Source: Ornithinimicrobium pratense (GTDB lineage Bacteria; Actinomycetota; Actinomycetes; Actinomycetales; Dermatophilaceae). Taken from it: a stretch of 64,000 nt of DNA. Both the position numbers and the translations under genes were made by a program. The notes beneath the pieces were generated by a model. The model worked only from the letters and a program-made list of their open reading frames with translations, did no database searches and was not told where the DNA came from. The stretch lies in assembly GCF_008843165.1 (NCBI RefSeq), contig NZ_CP044427.1, positions 2,604,001 through 2,668,000 on the forward strand, given 5' to 3'. Shown here piece after piece: positions 40,628-50,217 of the stretch; within the stretch, counting starts at the first letter, position 1; each line of letters opens with the position of its first letter.

Positions 40628-42145
40628 TCAGACGATCCCGACCGGCAGCACGCTGCCCGCCAGGAGCAGCGCCGTGAGAACGGCGACCAGCACCCAAACC
40701 CTGGCCGGTGTGGGCGCCGGGCCCTCGACGTGATCCGGCCCCGGGTCCGCCCCAGGCGCGGGACCCGGTCGCACCGGGCCCACGACGACGGCCAGCCAGC
40801 GCACGTAGACGGCCACCCCGAGGGCGATGTTGAGCGCAGCCACGACGGCCAGCCACCAGATCCCGTCGCCCAGCACCGGGCGCAGGGCCACGATCTTGGC
40901 GACCACGCCGACGACGGCGGGCGGCAGGCCGGCGAGCGCCAGCAGAGCCAGGGCCAGCGGCAGTGCGAGCAGCGGCCGGGCCCGCAGCAACCCCTGGTGC
41001 GAGGCGAGCGCGGTGACCGGCGGACGCCCCGCCGGGTCCGCGGTGGTCGTGGCCGCCGCAACCGCGATGACGACGACGAACGCGAGCAGGGTCGCAGTGA
41101 CGTAGACGACCAGGTAGGAGGTGGCCGCGTGAGCCGCCCGCGAGGACAGGGAGGCCAGCGGCAGCAGGACCCAGCCCGCCTGGGCGACGGTGGACCAGGC
41201 CAGCAGCCGGACGGTGTCGGTCTGGGTGAGAGCGACCAGGTTGCCCAGCGTCATCGAGGCGGCCGCCAGGACGGCGATGCCGACCAGCGTGGTCTCGTCG
41301 ACGACCCCGAGGGCCTGCACCACGACGATCAGGCCGCCGAGGGCAGCCACCTTGGAGACGGTGGCCAGGTAGGTCGTGACGGGCAGCGGCGCCGCGGCAT
41401 AGGTGATCGGTGTCCAGGCGTGGAAGGGGACGGCCGAGACCTTGAAGGCCAGCCCGGCCACGAGGAAGACCGCCGCGAGCACCAGCAGCGCCGGCTGCTC
41501 CACCGTGGTGGCGCCGCCGAGCAGCGCCGTCCCCGTCGCCGCCACCCAGAGGCCGGCGCCCAGGGCGAGCAGCGCGAAGGAGACCAGGGACGTGGTGAGC
41601 AGGGACACCGCGCCCTCCACGGCCCGTGCCCGCCGCTCGGGCGCCCAGGTGGTGCGCACCAGGGCAACCAGCGCCACCGTGGGCAGTGTGGCCAGCTCCA
41701 GCGCGACCAGCAGCGTGCCGAGGTCACCGGCGGCCGGGACCGCGACGACGCCACCGGTCGCACCCAGGGCGAGCGCAGCCACCACCGGCGACCTGCCCGT
41801 CGTCTCCCGACCCCCGCCCGGGCCGGGCGCGGTCCAGTCCCGCCAGGCCAGGACCAGCACGACGAGCGCCGCCAGCAACGCGGTGAGCTGCAGGACCGAG
41901 ACCAGCCGAGAAGCGGCATACAGGCATTCACCGGAGGGCAGGCAGAAGGCGCCACGGGCGTCGCCGGCCGCCAGCCCCAAGCCGGGGACGGTGGCCAGCG
42001 CACCCGCGGCCAGACCCAGCGCGGCCACGATCAGGTGCGGCTCGCGGCGGTGCGGGACGGCGACGTCCAAGAGCAGCACGAACACCGCGGCCAGCAACGG
42101 GGCCAGGACGGGCAGGGTGGCCGTGAGGTGCAGCTCGAGGTTCAT
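40628..42145 (-). CDS. nuoN: NADH-quinone oxidoreductase subunit N
   Basis: 505-aa antiporter-like proton-pumping subunit of complex I. The membrane arm signature includes the VPFHAWTPITYAAAP segment with a conserved lysine nearby (FKVSAVPFHAW) and LATVSKVAALGGL. Start MNLELHLTATLP overlaps the nuoM stop as ATGA. Last of seven contiguous nuo genes. Confidence 0.93.
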   Translation of the reverse strand: MNLELHLTATLPVLAPLLAAVFVLLLDVAVPHRREPHLIVAALGLAAGALATVPGLGLAAGDARGAFCLPSGECLYAASRLVSVLQLTALLAALVVLVLAWRDWTAPGPGGGRETTGRSPVVAALALGATGGVVAVPAAGDLGTLLVALELATLPTVALVALVRTTWAPERRARAVEGAVSLLTTSLVSFALLALGAGLWVAATGTALLGGATTVEQPALLVLAAVFLVAGLAFKVSAVPFHAWTPITYAAAPLPVTTYLATVSKVAALGGLIVVVQALGVVDETTLVGIAVLAAASMTLGNLVALTQTDTVRLLAWSTVAQAGWVLLPLASLSSRAAHAATSYLVVYVTATLLAFVVVIAVAAATTTADPAGRPPVTALASHQGLLRARPLLALPLALALLALAGLPPAVVGVVAKIVALRPVLGDGIWWLAVVAALNIALGVAVYVRWLAVVVGPVRPGPAPGADPGPDHVEGPAPTPARVWVLVAVLTALLLAGSVLPVGIV

Positions 42146-43749
42146 CGGGCCAGGACCTCTGCGACATAGGGGGCGGTCACCGCAAACAGGGCGGTCGGCA
42201 CCACGCCCACCGCCACGACCAGCGCCCCGAGCAGGCCGATGGCCCATCGTTCGGTCACGATGGCGTCAGGGACCCGGGGCTCGAGCCGGTCACCGGTCCA
42301 GACTTCGCGCAGCACGCGCACGCTGTAAGCCACGGCGAGCACCGCCCCCAGCGCGCCGACCACGGTGAAGGAGCGAAACCAGCCCTCGGGCCGATCGGCC
42401 GCGGGGGCCCAGGACGCGAAGAGCGCCCCGATCTCGCCCCAGAAGCCGGCCAGGCCCGGCAGGCCCATCCCGGCGGCCAGACCGAGCACGAGCCCGACAC
42501 CCAGCCGCGGGGCAACCTCGCGCACCGCCGCGCGGGCGACCGCAAGATCTGCGCTGCCCCACCGGTGCTTGAGCCCGCCGACAACCACGAAGAGCAGTGC
42601 GGAGACCAGCCCGTGCGCGACGTTGCCGAACAGGGCCGCCTGCAGCCCGGTCTGCGTGCCGGTCGCCAACGCCAGCACCACGAAGCCGAGGTGGGCCACC
42701 GAGGCCCACGCGATGAGCCGCTTCAGGTCGCGCTCGACCAGGCAGGCCAGACCGGCCCATACGACGCCGACCACGGCCAACCCGCCCAGCAGGGGGGCCC
42801 AGAAGGCGAACCCGGTCGGGACCACCGGGACGACGAACCGGGCGATGCCGTACGTGCCCAGCTTGAGCAGCACCGCGGCCAGCAGCACCGACCCGGCCGT
42901 CGGTGCGGTGGCGTGCACCCACGGCAGCCAGGTATGCAGCGGGAAGACAGGGATCTTCAGGGCCAGCCCGCTCAGCAGCAGGGCCGCGACGACAATCTGG
43001 GTGCTGCGGTCGAGGGCTCCGGGGCCTTGCTGCGCCCACAGGGCCAGGTCGGTGGTGCCGGTGGCGGTGGCCAGGGCGAGCAGGCCGGCGAGCATGAGGG
43101 AGGAGCCCACGACGGTGACCACCAGGAAGCGTTGGGCAGCACCGCGTGGGTCGCTGGCGGGGTCGCCGTACCGGCCGATCAGCAGCCACATCGGGATGAG
43201 GACCAGCTCGAAGCCGATGAAGAAGAGCAGGGCGTCCCCGGCAAGGAAGGCCAGCAAGGAGCCGAGCAGGATGAGCAGCAGGCAGGCGTGGTAACTCGCC
43301 AGACCGGGCACATCGGTCGCTCGCACCACCGGGATGGGCGAGGTGGGGGTGGTGCCCTCCAGTGCCGGGTCCGCAGGTCGCGGCGGCGGGGGGACGTGCA
43401 GGTGCAGGCTGGTGGCGACGACGCCGATCACGGCGGTGAGCAGGATCAGCGGCGCAGACAACCCGTCGGCCCGCAGCGTGAACCACACGCCGAGGCTCTC
43501 GATCCAGGGCTGGGCCAGCACGGGGCGGTGCAAGGCGGTGCCGAGCACGCCCACCGCCGACAGCATGGCCGCCAGCATCGAGGCCACGTGCACCACCCGC
43601 CGCCCGGGCGGGGAGGCCCAGCGACCCGCCGTGAGCAGCGCCACGGCCACCAGCAGCAGCGGCCCCAGGGCGAGCAGCAGCCACCCGGTGCCCAGGTCGG
43701 GGATGAGCTCGACGAGCTCGTCGCGGACGGCGATCAAGACCTCACTCAC
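42142..43749 (-). CDS. nuoM: NADH-quinone oxidoreductase subunit M
   Basis: 535 aa. Antiporter-like subunit with FPLHTWLPWVHATAPTAGSVLLAAVLLKLG and a conserved GFELVLIPMWLLIGRYG segment. It overlaps nuoL upstream and nuoN downstream by 4 nt each, an arrangement of strict translational coupling. About fourteen membrane helices. Confidence 0.94.
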   Translation of the reverse strand: MSEVLIAVRDELVELIPDLGTGWLLLALGPLLLVAVALLTAGRWASPPGRRVVHVASMLAAMLSAVGVLGTALHRPVLAQPWIESLGVWFTLRADGLSAPLILLTAVIGVVATSLHLHVPPPPRPADPALEGTTPTSPIPVVRATDVPGLASYHACLLLILLGSLLAFLAGDALLFFIGFELVLIPMWLLIGRYGDPASDPRGAAQRFLVVTVVGSSLMLAGLLALATATGTTDLALWAQQGPGALDRSTQIVVAALLLSGLALKIPVFPLHTWLPWVHATAPTAGSVLLAAVLLKLGTYGIARFVVPVVPTGFAFWAPLLGGLAVVGVVWAGLACLVERDLKRLIAWASVAHLGFVVLALATGTQTGLQAALFGNVAHGLVSALLFVVVGGLKHRWGSADLAVARAAVREVAPRLGVGLVLGLAAGMGLPGLAGFWGEIGALFASWAPAADRPEGWFRSFTVVGALGAVLAVAYSVRVLREVWTGDRLEPRVPDAIVTERWAIGLLGALVVAVGVVPTALFAVTAPYVAEVLAR

Positions 43750-45767
43750 GAGGTGATCACCCCGATCGCGGCCAGGACGAGGACGCCGGCCAGCACGAGC
43801 GCCATGCTCGGCGTCGCCCGCCGCGGGCTGGCCAGGTCTCCGGCCCTCCCCAGCAGGCGCGGCGCGGCGCCCAGGCCCCGGACCCAGGAGTCCAGGACTT
43901 CCCGGTCGAACCAGGTCACCGCCCGGGCCAGCGCCATGACGGGGGCGCCGACCAGCAACCGATAGGCGTAGTCGGCACCGAGCCCGCGCTCGGCGGCCAG
44001 GCTCATCCCGGCCGGGATCCGCGCTGCAGCGTCGCGCGTGCGCACACCGCGGGCGGCAAGCCGCACTAGCAGTGCGCTGACCAGCATGAGCAGCAGGGTG
44101 GCAGCCATCAGCCGCAGGTCGAGGTGTGCACCGGAGCGCCAGACGGGCAGCAGCAGGACGGCGCCACCCAGCACGGTCATCACCATGAGCAGCGAGGTGC
44201 CCAGCCGGGCGGTGGAGCTGATCGCGGCCTCGGCCCGCTCCACGCCCTCGGCCTCCTGGACCACCTGCGGCTCGTCGAAGAAGTCGTCGATCCGCTCGAC
44301 GTCCCCCAGCTCATAGGCGTTGGCCAGGCGCTGCTCCAGGGTGGGTCGGCTGAGCACCAGCCAGGCCCGCATGCAGTAGGCGGCGGTGAGCGGGGCGGAG
44401 GCGCCGACCGCGCCGAGGACCAGGACCGAGGCCAGTCCCCCACCGGCGGCGGCCCCGGCCTCGGCAGTGCCCAGGATGAGCTCCTTGGAGACGAAGCCGA
44501 CGAACGGCGGCACCCCTGCCAACGCCAGCAGGCCCCACCCGAAACGACGCCGCAGCACCCGGTAGCGGCGAGTGCCGGAGGCCACCACGGCCATCGCGGT
44601 CCCGCCGACCAGGACCCCGAGCCAACCGGTGGCCAAGAAGAGCAGTGCCTTGAACCAGGCGTGCCCGATGAGGTGCTGCAGGGCCGCGTCGGGCCCGGTC
44701 TGCGGCATCGCCGCGGCCAGCACGGCCAGCATCAGGGCCACCTGGCTGACGGTGGACCAGGCGAGCAGGCGCTTCAGGTCGCCCTGGGCGAAGGCCAGCA
44801 CGGCCGCGCCCAGCATGGTGAGGCTGGCCAGGACCGCGAGCAGCAAGCGGGCGGGACCGGTGACCGCCAGCAGCGGGAAGAGCTGGGTGAGCACCACGGT
44901 GCCGGCCGCAACCATGGTGGCCGCGTGGATCAGCGCGGAGGCCGGCGTGGGGCCCTCCATCGCGTCCGGCAGCCAGTCCTGGAAGGGGAAGAGCGCAGAC
45001 TTCCCGGCCACCCCCAGGACGATGAGCACCATCGCCGCGGTGAGCGTGGGGCCGGGCCCGTCCACGGCCACCTGCGACCAGTGCTCGACGATCTCGCGCA
45101 GGGCGGTCGTCCCGGCGCCCGCGGCCAGGATGACCAGACCGACGACGAAGGCGGCGTCGGCCGTCCGGGTGACGATGAGCGCCTTGGCGGCCGCGCGCGT
45201 GGGCCCCGGCTTGATGGAGTGGTGGCCGATGAGCAGGAACGAGCACCAGCCCATCACCTCCCAGCCGACCAGGGTGAGCAGCACGTCGTCCGAGAGCACC
45301 GTGAGCAGCATCGCCCCGGTGAACAACGAGACGGTGGCGGCGAAGGTGCGGTAGCGGGGGTCGTACCAGAGGTACCACCGGGCATACCCTTGGATGACGA
45401 GCGCGACGACGGCCACCGTGGCGCTGACCAGGGCCAACGGCCACCCCACGACGAGCTGGAGCGGCACCTGCAGCTCGCCCAGGCTCAACGGCCCGATCGT
45501 CCCCGCCGTGCGCTGACCGTCCTCGATCCGGGCCAGGGTGTACAGCTGCCACAGCGAGACCGTCGCCGTCGCCAGCGCGCCACCGACGGCGATCCAGGCG
45601 CCCAGCCGGTTGGACCGGCCGACGAGGGTGACCCCGGCCAGCGCGGCCAGCAGGGGGATGAGCACCAGCCACTGCGACGGGCTGCCCCACAGGTCCGGCA
45701 CCGGCAGGGAGGGGACGTCGATCGAGGGCAGCTGGAAGTCGTCCCAGGTCAGGGCGGGCAGGCTCAT
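43746..45767 (-). CDS. nuoL: NADH-quinone oxidoreductase subunit L
   Basis: 673 aa, the longest antiporter-like subunit. VGWEVMGWCSFLLIGHHSIKPG, KSALFPFQDWLPDAMEGPTPASALIH and AWSTVSQVALML are present. The C-terminus contains the long lateral helix region and ends with additional hydrophobic segments. It overlaps nuoK and nuoM by 4 nt each. Length at the upper end of the family but all core motifs are intact. Confidence 0.94.
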   Translation of the reverse strand: MSLPALTWDDFQLPSIDVPSLPVPDLWGSPSQWLVLIPLLAALAGVTLVGRSNRLGAWIAVGGALATATVSLWQLYTLARIEDGQRTAGTIGPLSLGELQVPLQLVVGWPLALVSATVAVVALVIQGYARWYLWYDPRYRTFAATVSLFTGAMLLTVLSDDVLLTLVGWEVMGWCSFLLIGHHSIKPGPTRAAAKALIVTRTADAAFVVGLVILAAGAGTTALREIVEHWSQVAVDGPGPTLTAAMVLIVLGVAGKSALFPFQDWLPDAMEGPTPASALIHAATMVAAGTVVLTQLFPLLAVTGPARLLLAVLASLTMLGAAVLAFAQGDLKRLLAWSTVSQVALMLAVLAAAMPQTGPDAALQHLIGHAWFKALLFLATGWLGVLVGGTAMAVVASGTRRYRVLRRRFGWGLLALAGVPPFVGFVSKELILGTAEAGAAAGGGLASVLVLGAVGASAPLTAAYCMRAWLVLSRPTLEQRLANAYELGDVERIDDFFDEPQVVQEAEGVERAEAAISSTARLGTSLLMVMTVLGGAVLLLPVWRSGAHLDLRLMAATLLLMLVSALLVRLAARGVRTRDAAARIPAGMSLAAERGLGADYAYRLLVGAPVMALARAVTWFDREVLDSWVRGLGAAPRLLGRAGDLASPRRATPSMALVLAGVLVLAAIGVITS

Positions 45768-46087
45768 CGCGACCCCACCTCCCCCCGGGGCTCGAGGGGG
45801 GTATGCAGGTCGACGTGCCCGCGGGCGCGGAAGAGGGCCAGCAGGATCGCCAGCGCCACGACGACCTCGGCCGCCGCGATGGTGATGAGGAACAGGGTCA
45901 GCACCTGAGCGGAGCCGTCGGTGACCACGCCCGTCTGGCCGACGGTGACCAGCAGCAGACCGGCGGCGCCGAGCAGCAGCTCCACGCCGATCAGCATCAG
46001 GACGGCGTGCCGCCGGGCCAGCACGCCGTAGGCCCCTAGCCCGGCGAGGACCGCCACGAGCAGGTAAGGCAGCACCGGGCGGATCAT
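45764..46087 (-). CDS. nuoK: NADH-quinone oxidoreductase subunit K
   Basis: 107 aa, [18 protein letters not shown] with three membrane helices; the glutamate-containing middle helix reads HAVLMLIGVELLLGAAGLL and the third IAAAEVVVALAILLALF. The charged glutamates for proton transfer are present. Start ATG 46087 overlaps nuoJ (TGA 46084-46086). Confidence 0.92.
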   Translation of the reverse strand: MIRPVLPYLLVAVLAGLGAYGVLARRHAVLMLIGVELLLGAAGLLLVTVGQTGVVTDGSAQVLTLFLITIAAAEVVVALAILLALFRARGHVDLHTPLEPRGEVGSR

Positions 46088-46590
46088 GTCTCGTCCTCGC
46101 CGCCGACGGGGGCGCGGGCCACCGCGACGGCGGCGACCAGCGCGAGCAGCAGGAGCGCCGAGAGCAGCTCGAAGGGCCAGACGTAGGTGCCGAAGATCGC
46201 GGTGGCGACCTCGGTGCCGCTCGGCCCGGCCAGCTCCACCTGACCCCAGCCGAAGGCGGTCAGCAGCGCCCCGCCCAGGACGACGGCGGTCCCGGCACCG
46301 ACCAGGCCTGCAGCGACCCGGTGCGGGGCCGTCGCCACCGCGGGCACCCCGCCCTGCCGGGTGAGCATGAGGACGAAGAGGACCAGCACCACCACGGCCC
46401 CGACGTAGACCAGCAGCTGCACCAGCGCCACCAGCTCGGCGCCCAGCACCAGGTAGCAGCCGGCGATCCCGCCGAGCGCCACCACCAGCCACAACGCCGC
46501 GTGCAGCACCTGCCGGGAGATGACCGCGAGCAGGCCGGCGCCCGCGGTGAGCAGTCCGACAGCCACGAACAGCACGTCCAGACCGGTCAC
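46084..46590 (-). CDS. nuoJ: NADH-quinone oxidoreductase subunit J
   Basis: 168 aa. [23 protein letters not shown] starts the first of about five helices; [47 protein letters not shown] is the core NuoJ helix pair. Overlaps nuoI and nuoK by 4 nt each. Confidence 0.92.
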   Translation of the reverse strand: MTGLDVLFVAVGLLTAGAGLLAVISRQVLHAALWLVVALGGIAGCYLVLGAELVALVQLLVYVGAVVVLVLFVLMLTRQGGVPAVATAPHRVAAGLVGAGTAVVLGGALLTAFGWGQVELAGPSGTEVATAIFGTYVWPFELLSALLLLALVAAVAVARAPVGGEDET

Positions 46591-47201
46591 GAGGGCTGCT
46601 CCCCCGGCGTCGGGTCAACCTTCGACTCCGCGGCCACGGCCGAGTCGCCCGGCACCTGAGCCGCGGCCTGTGCCTCGACCTCCTCGCTCGGCAGCTGCGC
46701 CGCGCCCCCGCCCGGCAGCTGCGCCGCCTCGGCTGGGGAGACCGGCGGCCCGGCATACCCCTCCGGCCAGGTCGACTCCGGCACCCGCCGCATCCAGGTG
46801 CCCAGCCGCTCCTTGTCGTGCAGCAGGTTGCGGATGTCGCCCTCGGCGTAGGCGAAGTCGGGCGCCCAGAAGAGGGCGTCGAAGGGGCACACCTCGATGC
46901 AGATCCCGCAGTACATGCACAGCGAGTAGTCGATCTCGAAGCGGTCCAGGACGTTCTTCTGCCGCGCCCGGCCGCCCTCCGTCTCCGGGGGGGTCTCCTC
47001 TTTGTGCGAGTCGATGTAGATGCACCAGTCCGGGCACTCGCGGGCGCAGAGCATGCAGGAGGTGCAGTTCTCCTCCAGCAGGGCGATGACGCCCCGGGAA
47101 CGCTCCGGCAGCTCGGGCTCCACGTGGGGGTACTGCGCCGTGTGGGGGCGGCGGATCAGGGTGCGCAACGTCGTGCGCAGCCCGCGCAGCAGACCTTTCA
47201 T
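46587..47201 (-). CDS. nuoI: NADH-quinone oxidoreductase subunit I
   Basis: 204-aa peripheral ferredoxin-like subunit carrying clusters N6a and N6b: [12 protein letters not shown] (Cys46, 49, 52, 56) and [12 protein letters not shown] (Cys95, 98, 101, 105), both [4Fe-4S] motifs complete. The ~50-residue Pro/Ala-rich tail after residue 150 is unusual but acceptable. It overlaps nuoH and nuoJ by 4 nt each. Confidence 0.94.
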   Translation of the reverse strand: MKGLLRGLRTTLRTLIRRPHTAQYPHVEPELPERSRGVIALLEENCTSCMLCARECPDWCIYIDSHKEETPPETEGGRARQKNVLDRFEIDYSLCMYCGICIEVCPFDALFWAPDFAYAEGDIRNLLHDKERLGTWMRRVPESTWPEGYAGPPVSPAEAAQLPGGGAAQLPSEEVEAQAAAQVPGDSAVAAESKVDPTPGEQPS

Positions 47202-48181
47202 CCCAGCACCACCACCCCGACGCCGGTGATCGCCAGCTGGGCCAGGGCCACCGGCAGCAGCACCAGCCAGGCCAGCCGTTGCAGCTGGTCCTCCCGCACC
47301 CGCGGCCAGGCCACCCGCAGCCAGAGGATGAACGCACCGACCAGGGTGGCCTTGAGCAGGGTCCACAGGGCGCCGACGACGCCGATGTCGCCGAACGGGC
47401 CTCGCCAGCCGCCGAGGAAGAGCACGGTGAACAGCAGGGACATCACCACGATCCCGGCATACTCGGCCAGCAGGAAGAAGGCGAAGCGCAGGCCGGTGTA
47501 CTCGGTCAGCGGCCCGAAGACGATCTCGGAGTCGGCGATCGGGGCGTCGAAGGGGGTGCGCTGCAGCTCGGCGACCGTGGCGACGAGGAAGACGACCGCC
47601 GCGGGCGCCTGCCAGAGCAGCCACCACCAGGACCACTCCTGGACGATCCCGGTCAGGGACAGGGTGCCGGCGGCCATCGCGACCGACGCCGCGGCGAGCA
47701 GCAGCGGGATCTCGTAGGAGACCAGCTGGGCGCCGGCCCGCAGGCCGCCCAGCAGGGAGTACTTGTTGCCCGAGCCCCAGCCGGCCATCAGCGTGCCGAT
47801 GACACCGACGCTGGTCACCGCGAGCACGAGCAAGAGACTGGCGGGGACATCGGCCGCGACCCAGGCCGCACTCCACGGGATGACGGCCAGGGCGACCAGG
47901 TAGGGGATGAGGGCGACGGCCGGCGCCAGCCGGAAGACGGGTCGGTCTGCCGCGGCCGGCGTCACGTCCTCCTTCTGGGCGAACTTGATGCCGTCCGCGA
48001 CCAGCTGCAGCATCCCGTGCGGCCCGGCCTCCATCGGCCCGAGCCGGCCCTGCATGTGCCCCATCAGCTTGTGCTCCAGCTGCCCCAGTGCCAGGGGCAG
48101 GCTGAGGAAGGCCGCCAGCACGACGACGGCCTTCAGCGCGACCTCGAGGGCCACCGGGAGTTCAGCGAGCATCGCCGCCAC
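47198..48181 (-). CDS. nuoH: NADH-quinone oxidoreductase subunit H
   Basis: 327-aa quinone-site membrane subunit. [39 protein letters not shown] is the amphipathic loop typical of NuoH, followed by [26 protein letters not shown], the region facing the quinone cavity. It heads the nuoHIJKLMN set. Its start follows a strong terminator of the upstream gene block, and no promoter with clear -10/-35 stands out in 48182-48237. Confidence 0.94.
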   Translation of the reverse strand: MAAMLAELPVALEVALKAVVVLAAFLSLPLALGQLEHKLMGHMQGRLGPMEAGPHGMLQLVADGIKFAQKEDVTPAAADRPVFRLAPAVALIPYLVALAVIPWSAAWVAADVPASLLLVLAVTSVGVIGTLMAGWGSGNKYSLLGGLRAGAQLVSYEIPLLLAAASVAMAAGTLSLTGIVQEWSWWWLLWQAPAAVVFLVATVAELQRTPFDAPIADSEIVFGPLTEYTGLRFAFFLLAEYAGIVVMSLLFTVLFLGGWRGPFGDIGVVGALWTLLKATLVGAFILWLRVAWPRVREDQLQRLAWLVLLPVALAQLAITGVGVVVLG

Positions 48182-48237
48182 CCTAACGACAACGAGGCAC
48201 CCGCGTCTGGCGGCGCTCCGAGGGCCGGGACGAGGAT

Positions 48238-48271
48238 GGGGCCGGTCCGTCCGGGTGGACGGGCCGGCCCC
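48238..48271 (-). terminator. Terminator upstream of nuoH
   Basis: Fifteen-bp stem with one G-U pair (48238-48252 with 48257-48271) and 4-nt loop GGGT. It is the strongest hairpin in the DUF4097/54-aa operon's 3' end and separates that operon from nuoH. Confidence 0.65.
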
Positions 48272-48321
48272 GGGGCCAGGCGGGGGGCGTGGTCAACTGG
48301 GGCGCGGTCCGATCCGGCTCC

Positions 48322-48486
48322 TCACGCGTGTGCGACGACAGGCGTGGTGCCGCGACGGGGTCGGGGCGGGCTCTGCCGCCGGTAGCTGGCGGGCTCGTTC
48401 CCGCGCTGGCGGGCCCGAAGAGCGAGGTCTCGTTCGCGCTCCTGGGCGATACTGCGCCCGACGAGGTGGTTCATCAGGTGTTCCAT
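48322..48486 (-). CDS. Small hypothetical basic protein
   Basis: 54 aa, beginning MEHLMNHLVGRSIAQERER and ending GTTPVVAHA; rich in Arg and Pro. It is preceded by AAAGGA eight bases before ATG 48486 and ends in TGA 48322-48324, 51 nt before a strong terminator. It is the third gene of the RHH-DUF4097 block. The coding claim rests on RBS, position and length only; I do not recognise the protein. The rest of the 554-nt gap between nuoH and DUF4097 (48182-48735) holds this gene, the terminator and tandem repeats. Confidence 0.5.
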   Translation of the reverse strand: MEHLMNHLVGRSIAQERERDLALRARQRGNEPASYRRQSPPRPRRGTTPVVAHA

Positions 48487-48659
48487 GGCGGTCGTCCTTT
48501 GCGGTGTGGGTGGGTGTATGAGCGGTGGGTGCGCGGTGGTGGGTGCGCGGTGGTGGGTGCGGCCCAGGTGGTGCGGGATGCCGTGCGCGGGCGTGCCGGG
48601 GTAGCGGAGCGGCGCAAGCAGGCGCCGTCCGGGTGGGCGGGTCAGCGGCTCAGCGGGTC

Positions 48660-48728
48660 GGTGGCGTCCCGTGGCTCGGTGGCGTCCGTGGCTCGGTGGC
48701 GTCCGTGGCTCGGTGCCGTCCGTGGGTC
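48660..48728. repeat. 17-bp tandem repeat (about four copies) at the end of the DUF4097 gene
   Basis: Units GGTGGCGTCCGTGGCTC at 48660-48677 (one base longer), 48678-48694, 48695-48711 and 48712-48728 (two changes), followed by a weaker fifth. They lie 7 nt after the DUF4097 stop codon in the direction of transcription. Similar GGTGGGTGCGC tracts occur at 48524-48560. Confidence 0.75.
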
Positions 48729-48735
48729 GGTGGCC

Positions 48736-49578
48736 TCAGTGGGTGATGAGGATGTCGCCGGTGCCGCTGCGCACGCTCACGGACAGGTGGTCCTGCCCCT
48801 GCTGCGGCGGCCCGACCGGGTCGATGCGCTGGGTGACGTCGCCCAGACCGGTGTTGAGGTCCAACCAGACGGGGGTCTCCCGGGGCACCCGGACCACCAC
48901 GTCGCCGGTCCCGGTCCGCAGGGTGGCCCCGCCGGCGCGCAGGTCGAGGTCGATGTCACCGGAGCCCGTGGCCGCGGTGGTCTCCCCGGTGCGGGTGCGC
49001 ACCGTGAGGTCGCCGCTGCCGCTGCGCAGCTGGAGCGCTCCGGGGCCGGTGCACTCCTCGACGCGGACGTCGCCACTGCCGGTCGTGACGGTCCCGGCGG
49101 TCAGGGTGCCGACGCTGATGTCGCCGGAGCCGCTGCTGGCGCGCAGCTCGGCGCACTCCTGGGCCCGCAGGTCACCGCTGCCGGTGGTGATGCGGGTGGT
49201 GCCGGTGACCCCGGTGACACTGACGTCGCCAACGCGGGTCCGGGCCTCCACCTGGGCGCCGTGCGGCACGTGGACGATCACGTCGACGGTGGCGGCGTCT
49301 CCCGCGGAGAGCTTCAGCGGCCCGAGGCTGAAGGAAAAGCCCCTCGATCCCTCCGGGTTCAGCAGCGCCGGGACGTCGACGACGACCCGGCCGTCCCGGC
49401 AGCTCAGCTCGACCTGCTCGAAGTCGACCTCCCGGTCGGCCCGCAGCTCGACGGAGGCGGTGCCCGCGTCTGCGTCGGCGTGGATGGTGACGTCACCGCG
49501 AGCGTTGTCGAGCAGCAGCGAGATGGTGGCGTCGTCGGCGAAGGTGCGGGTCAGCGTGGTGGCTGTGGTCTGGTTCAT
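48736..49578 (-). CDS. DUF4097 beta-strand repeat protein
   Basis: 280 aa. Repeated short strands each centred on a GSGD or GTGD turn (TTGSGDLRAQE, SSGSGDISVG, TTGSGDVRVEE, RSGSGDLTVR, ATGSGDIDLD, RTGTGDVVVR) form a right-handed beta-helix-like stack, as in DUF4097/adhesin domains. No signal peptide, so intracellular or membrane-peripheral. It lies 14 nt downstream of an RHH regulator and shares its operon; the pairing is repeated in other actinobacteria as far as I recall. Function unknown. Confidence 0.75.
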   Translation of the reverse strand: MNQTTATTLTRTFADDATISLLLDNARGDVTIHADADAGTASVELRADREVDFEQVELSCRDGRVVVDVPALLNPEGSRGFSFSLGPLKLSAGDAATVDVIVHVPHGAQVEARTRVGDVSVTGVTGTTRITTGSGDLRAQECAELRASSGSGDISVGTLTAGTVTTGSGDVRVEECTGPGALQLRSGSGDLTVRTRTGETTAATGSGDIDLDLRAGGATLRTGTGDVVVRVPRETPVWLDLNTGLGDVTQRIDPVGPPQQGQDHLSVSVRSGTGDILITH

Positions 49579-49592
49579 CAGGTGTCCTTAGG

Positions 49593-50105
49593 TCAGGCCC
49601 AGCCGGTGACGCGGCGGGCGCTGTGGATGGTGGGGGTGATGGTCCCCGAGGGGACCGTGCTGATCGCGCGCCGCAGGGTCTGCACGATCCAGGTGTTGAG
49701 CGAGACCTCGGCCTCGGCGGCCAGGCGATCCAGCTGGCCCTTGAGCGCCTGGGGCAGCCGCACGGTGACCCGCGCGGTCTCCCCGTCGTCCGAGTCAGCA
49801 GCCAGCGGCTCGTGGGGCGGGATCGGCGGTGCCGGCGGCGTGGGAGGCGCAGGCGGCACGGCCTCGGTCCGGTGGACCGCGAGCACCGGGTCCCGGCCCT
49901 CCATCCGGACGACGACGGCCGCATCGGTGAGCTCACTGGTGACGTTGGCGGCGGCGTCGGAGAGTGCGTGCACCAACGCCAACCGCAGCGCCGGCTCCAC
50001 CGCGGTGGCTACCTTCGCGGCAACAGCACGGGTCTGCTCGTCGGCCAGCGCGGTGGCCCGGTCGAGGTCGGCGAGGACCGAGGCGAGATAGGGATCGAGG
50101 TTCAT
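49593..50105 (-). CDS. Ribbon-helix-helix regulator with alanine/proline-rich linker
   Basis: 170 aa. The C-terminus has an RHH domain of the Arc/MetJ/HicB-antitoxin type, ETARVTVRLPQALKGQLDRL then AAEAEVSLNTWIVQTLRRAIS, at about residues 110-150. The N-terminal ~75 residues form helices (MNLDPYLASVLADLDRATAL), then a PPAPPTPPAPPIPP linker. No HicA-like toxin lies beside it, so it is probably a repressor. The TGACGTCA pair upstream is a likely operator. The divergent neighbour is the PlsC-like gene. Confidence 0.75.
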   Translation of the reverse strand: MNLDPYLASVLADLDRATALADEQTRAVAAKVATAVEPALRLALVHALSDAAANVTSELTDAAVVVRMEGRDPVLAVHRTEAVPPAPPTPPAPPIPPHEPLAADSDDGETARVTVRLPQALKGQLDRLAAEAEVSLNTWIVQTLRRAISTVPSGTITPTIHSARRVTGWA

Positions 50106-50124
50106 GACGCCATCGTGACATCAA

Positions 50125-50157
50125 TCTGACGTCACTGTCAACAGTCTTGACGTCAGA
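50125..50157. promoter_or_regulatory. Paired TGACGTCA operators
   Basis: TCTGACGTCA (50125-50134) and TGACGTCAGA (50148-50157) form an inverted pair; their 8-bp palindromic cores start 21 bp apart, two helical turns. RHH proteins bind such paired palindromes cooperatively. Located in the divergent spacer between the RHH gene (start 50105) and the acyltransferase (start 50218). Confidence 0.6.
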
Positions 50158-50217
50158 GTGGCGGCACATACTGTGGCAGGCTGTCAGGGCCACACACAAA
50201 GGCCCTACCGTAGGTCC

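Noticed and set aside
49593..50105. HicAB toxin-antitoxin system
   Set aside because: The RHH domain resembles HicB antitoxins but no HicA-sized dsRNA-binding toxin is adjacent and the N-terminal half is not HicB-like.
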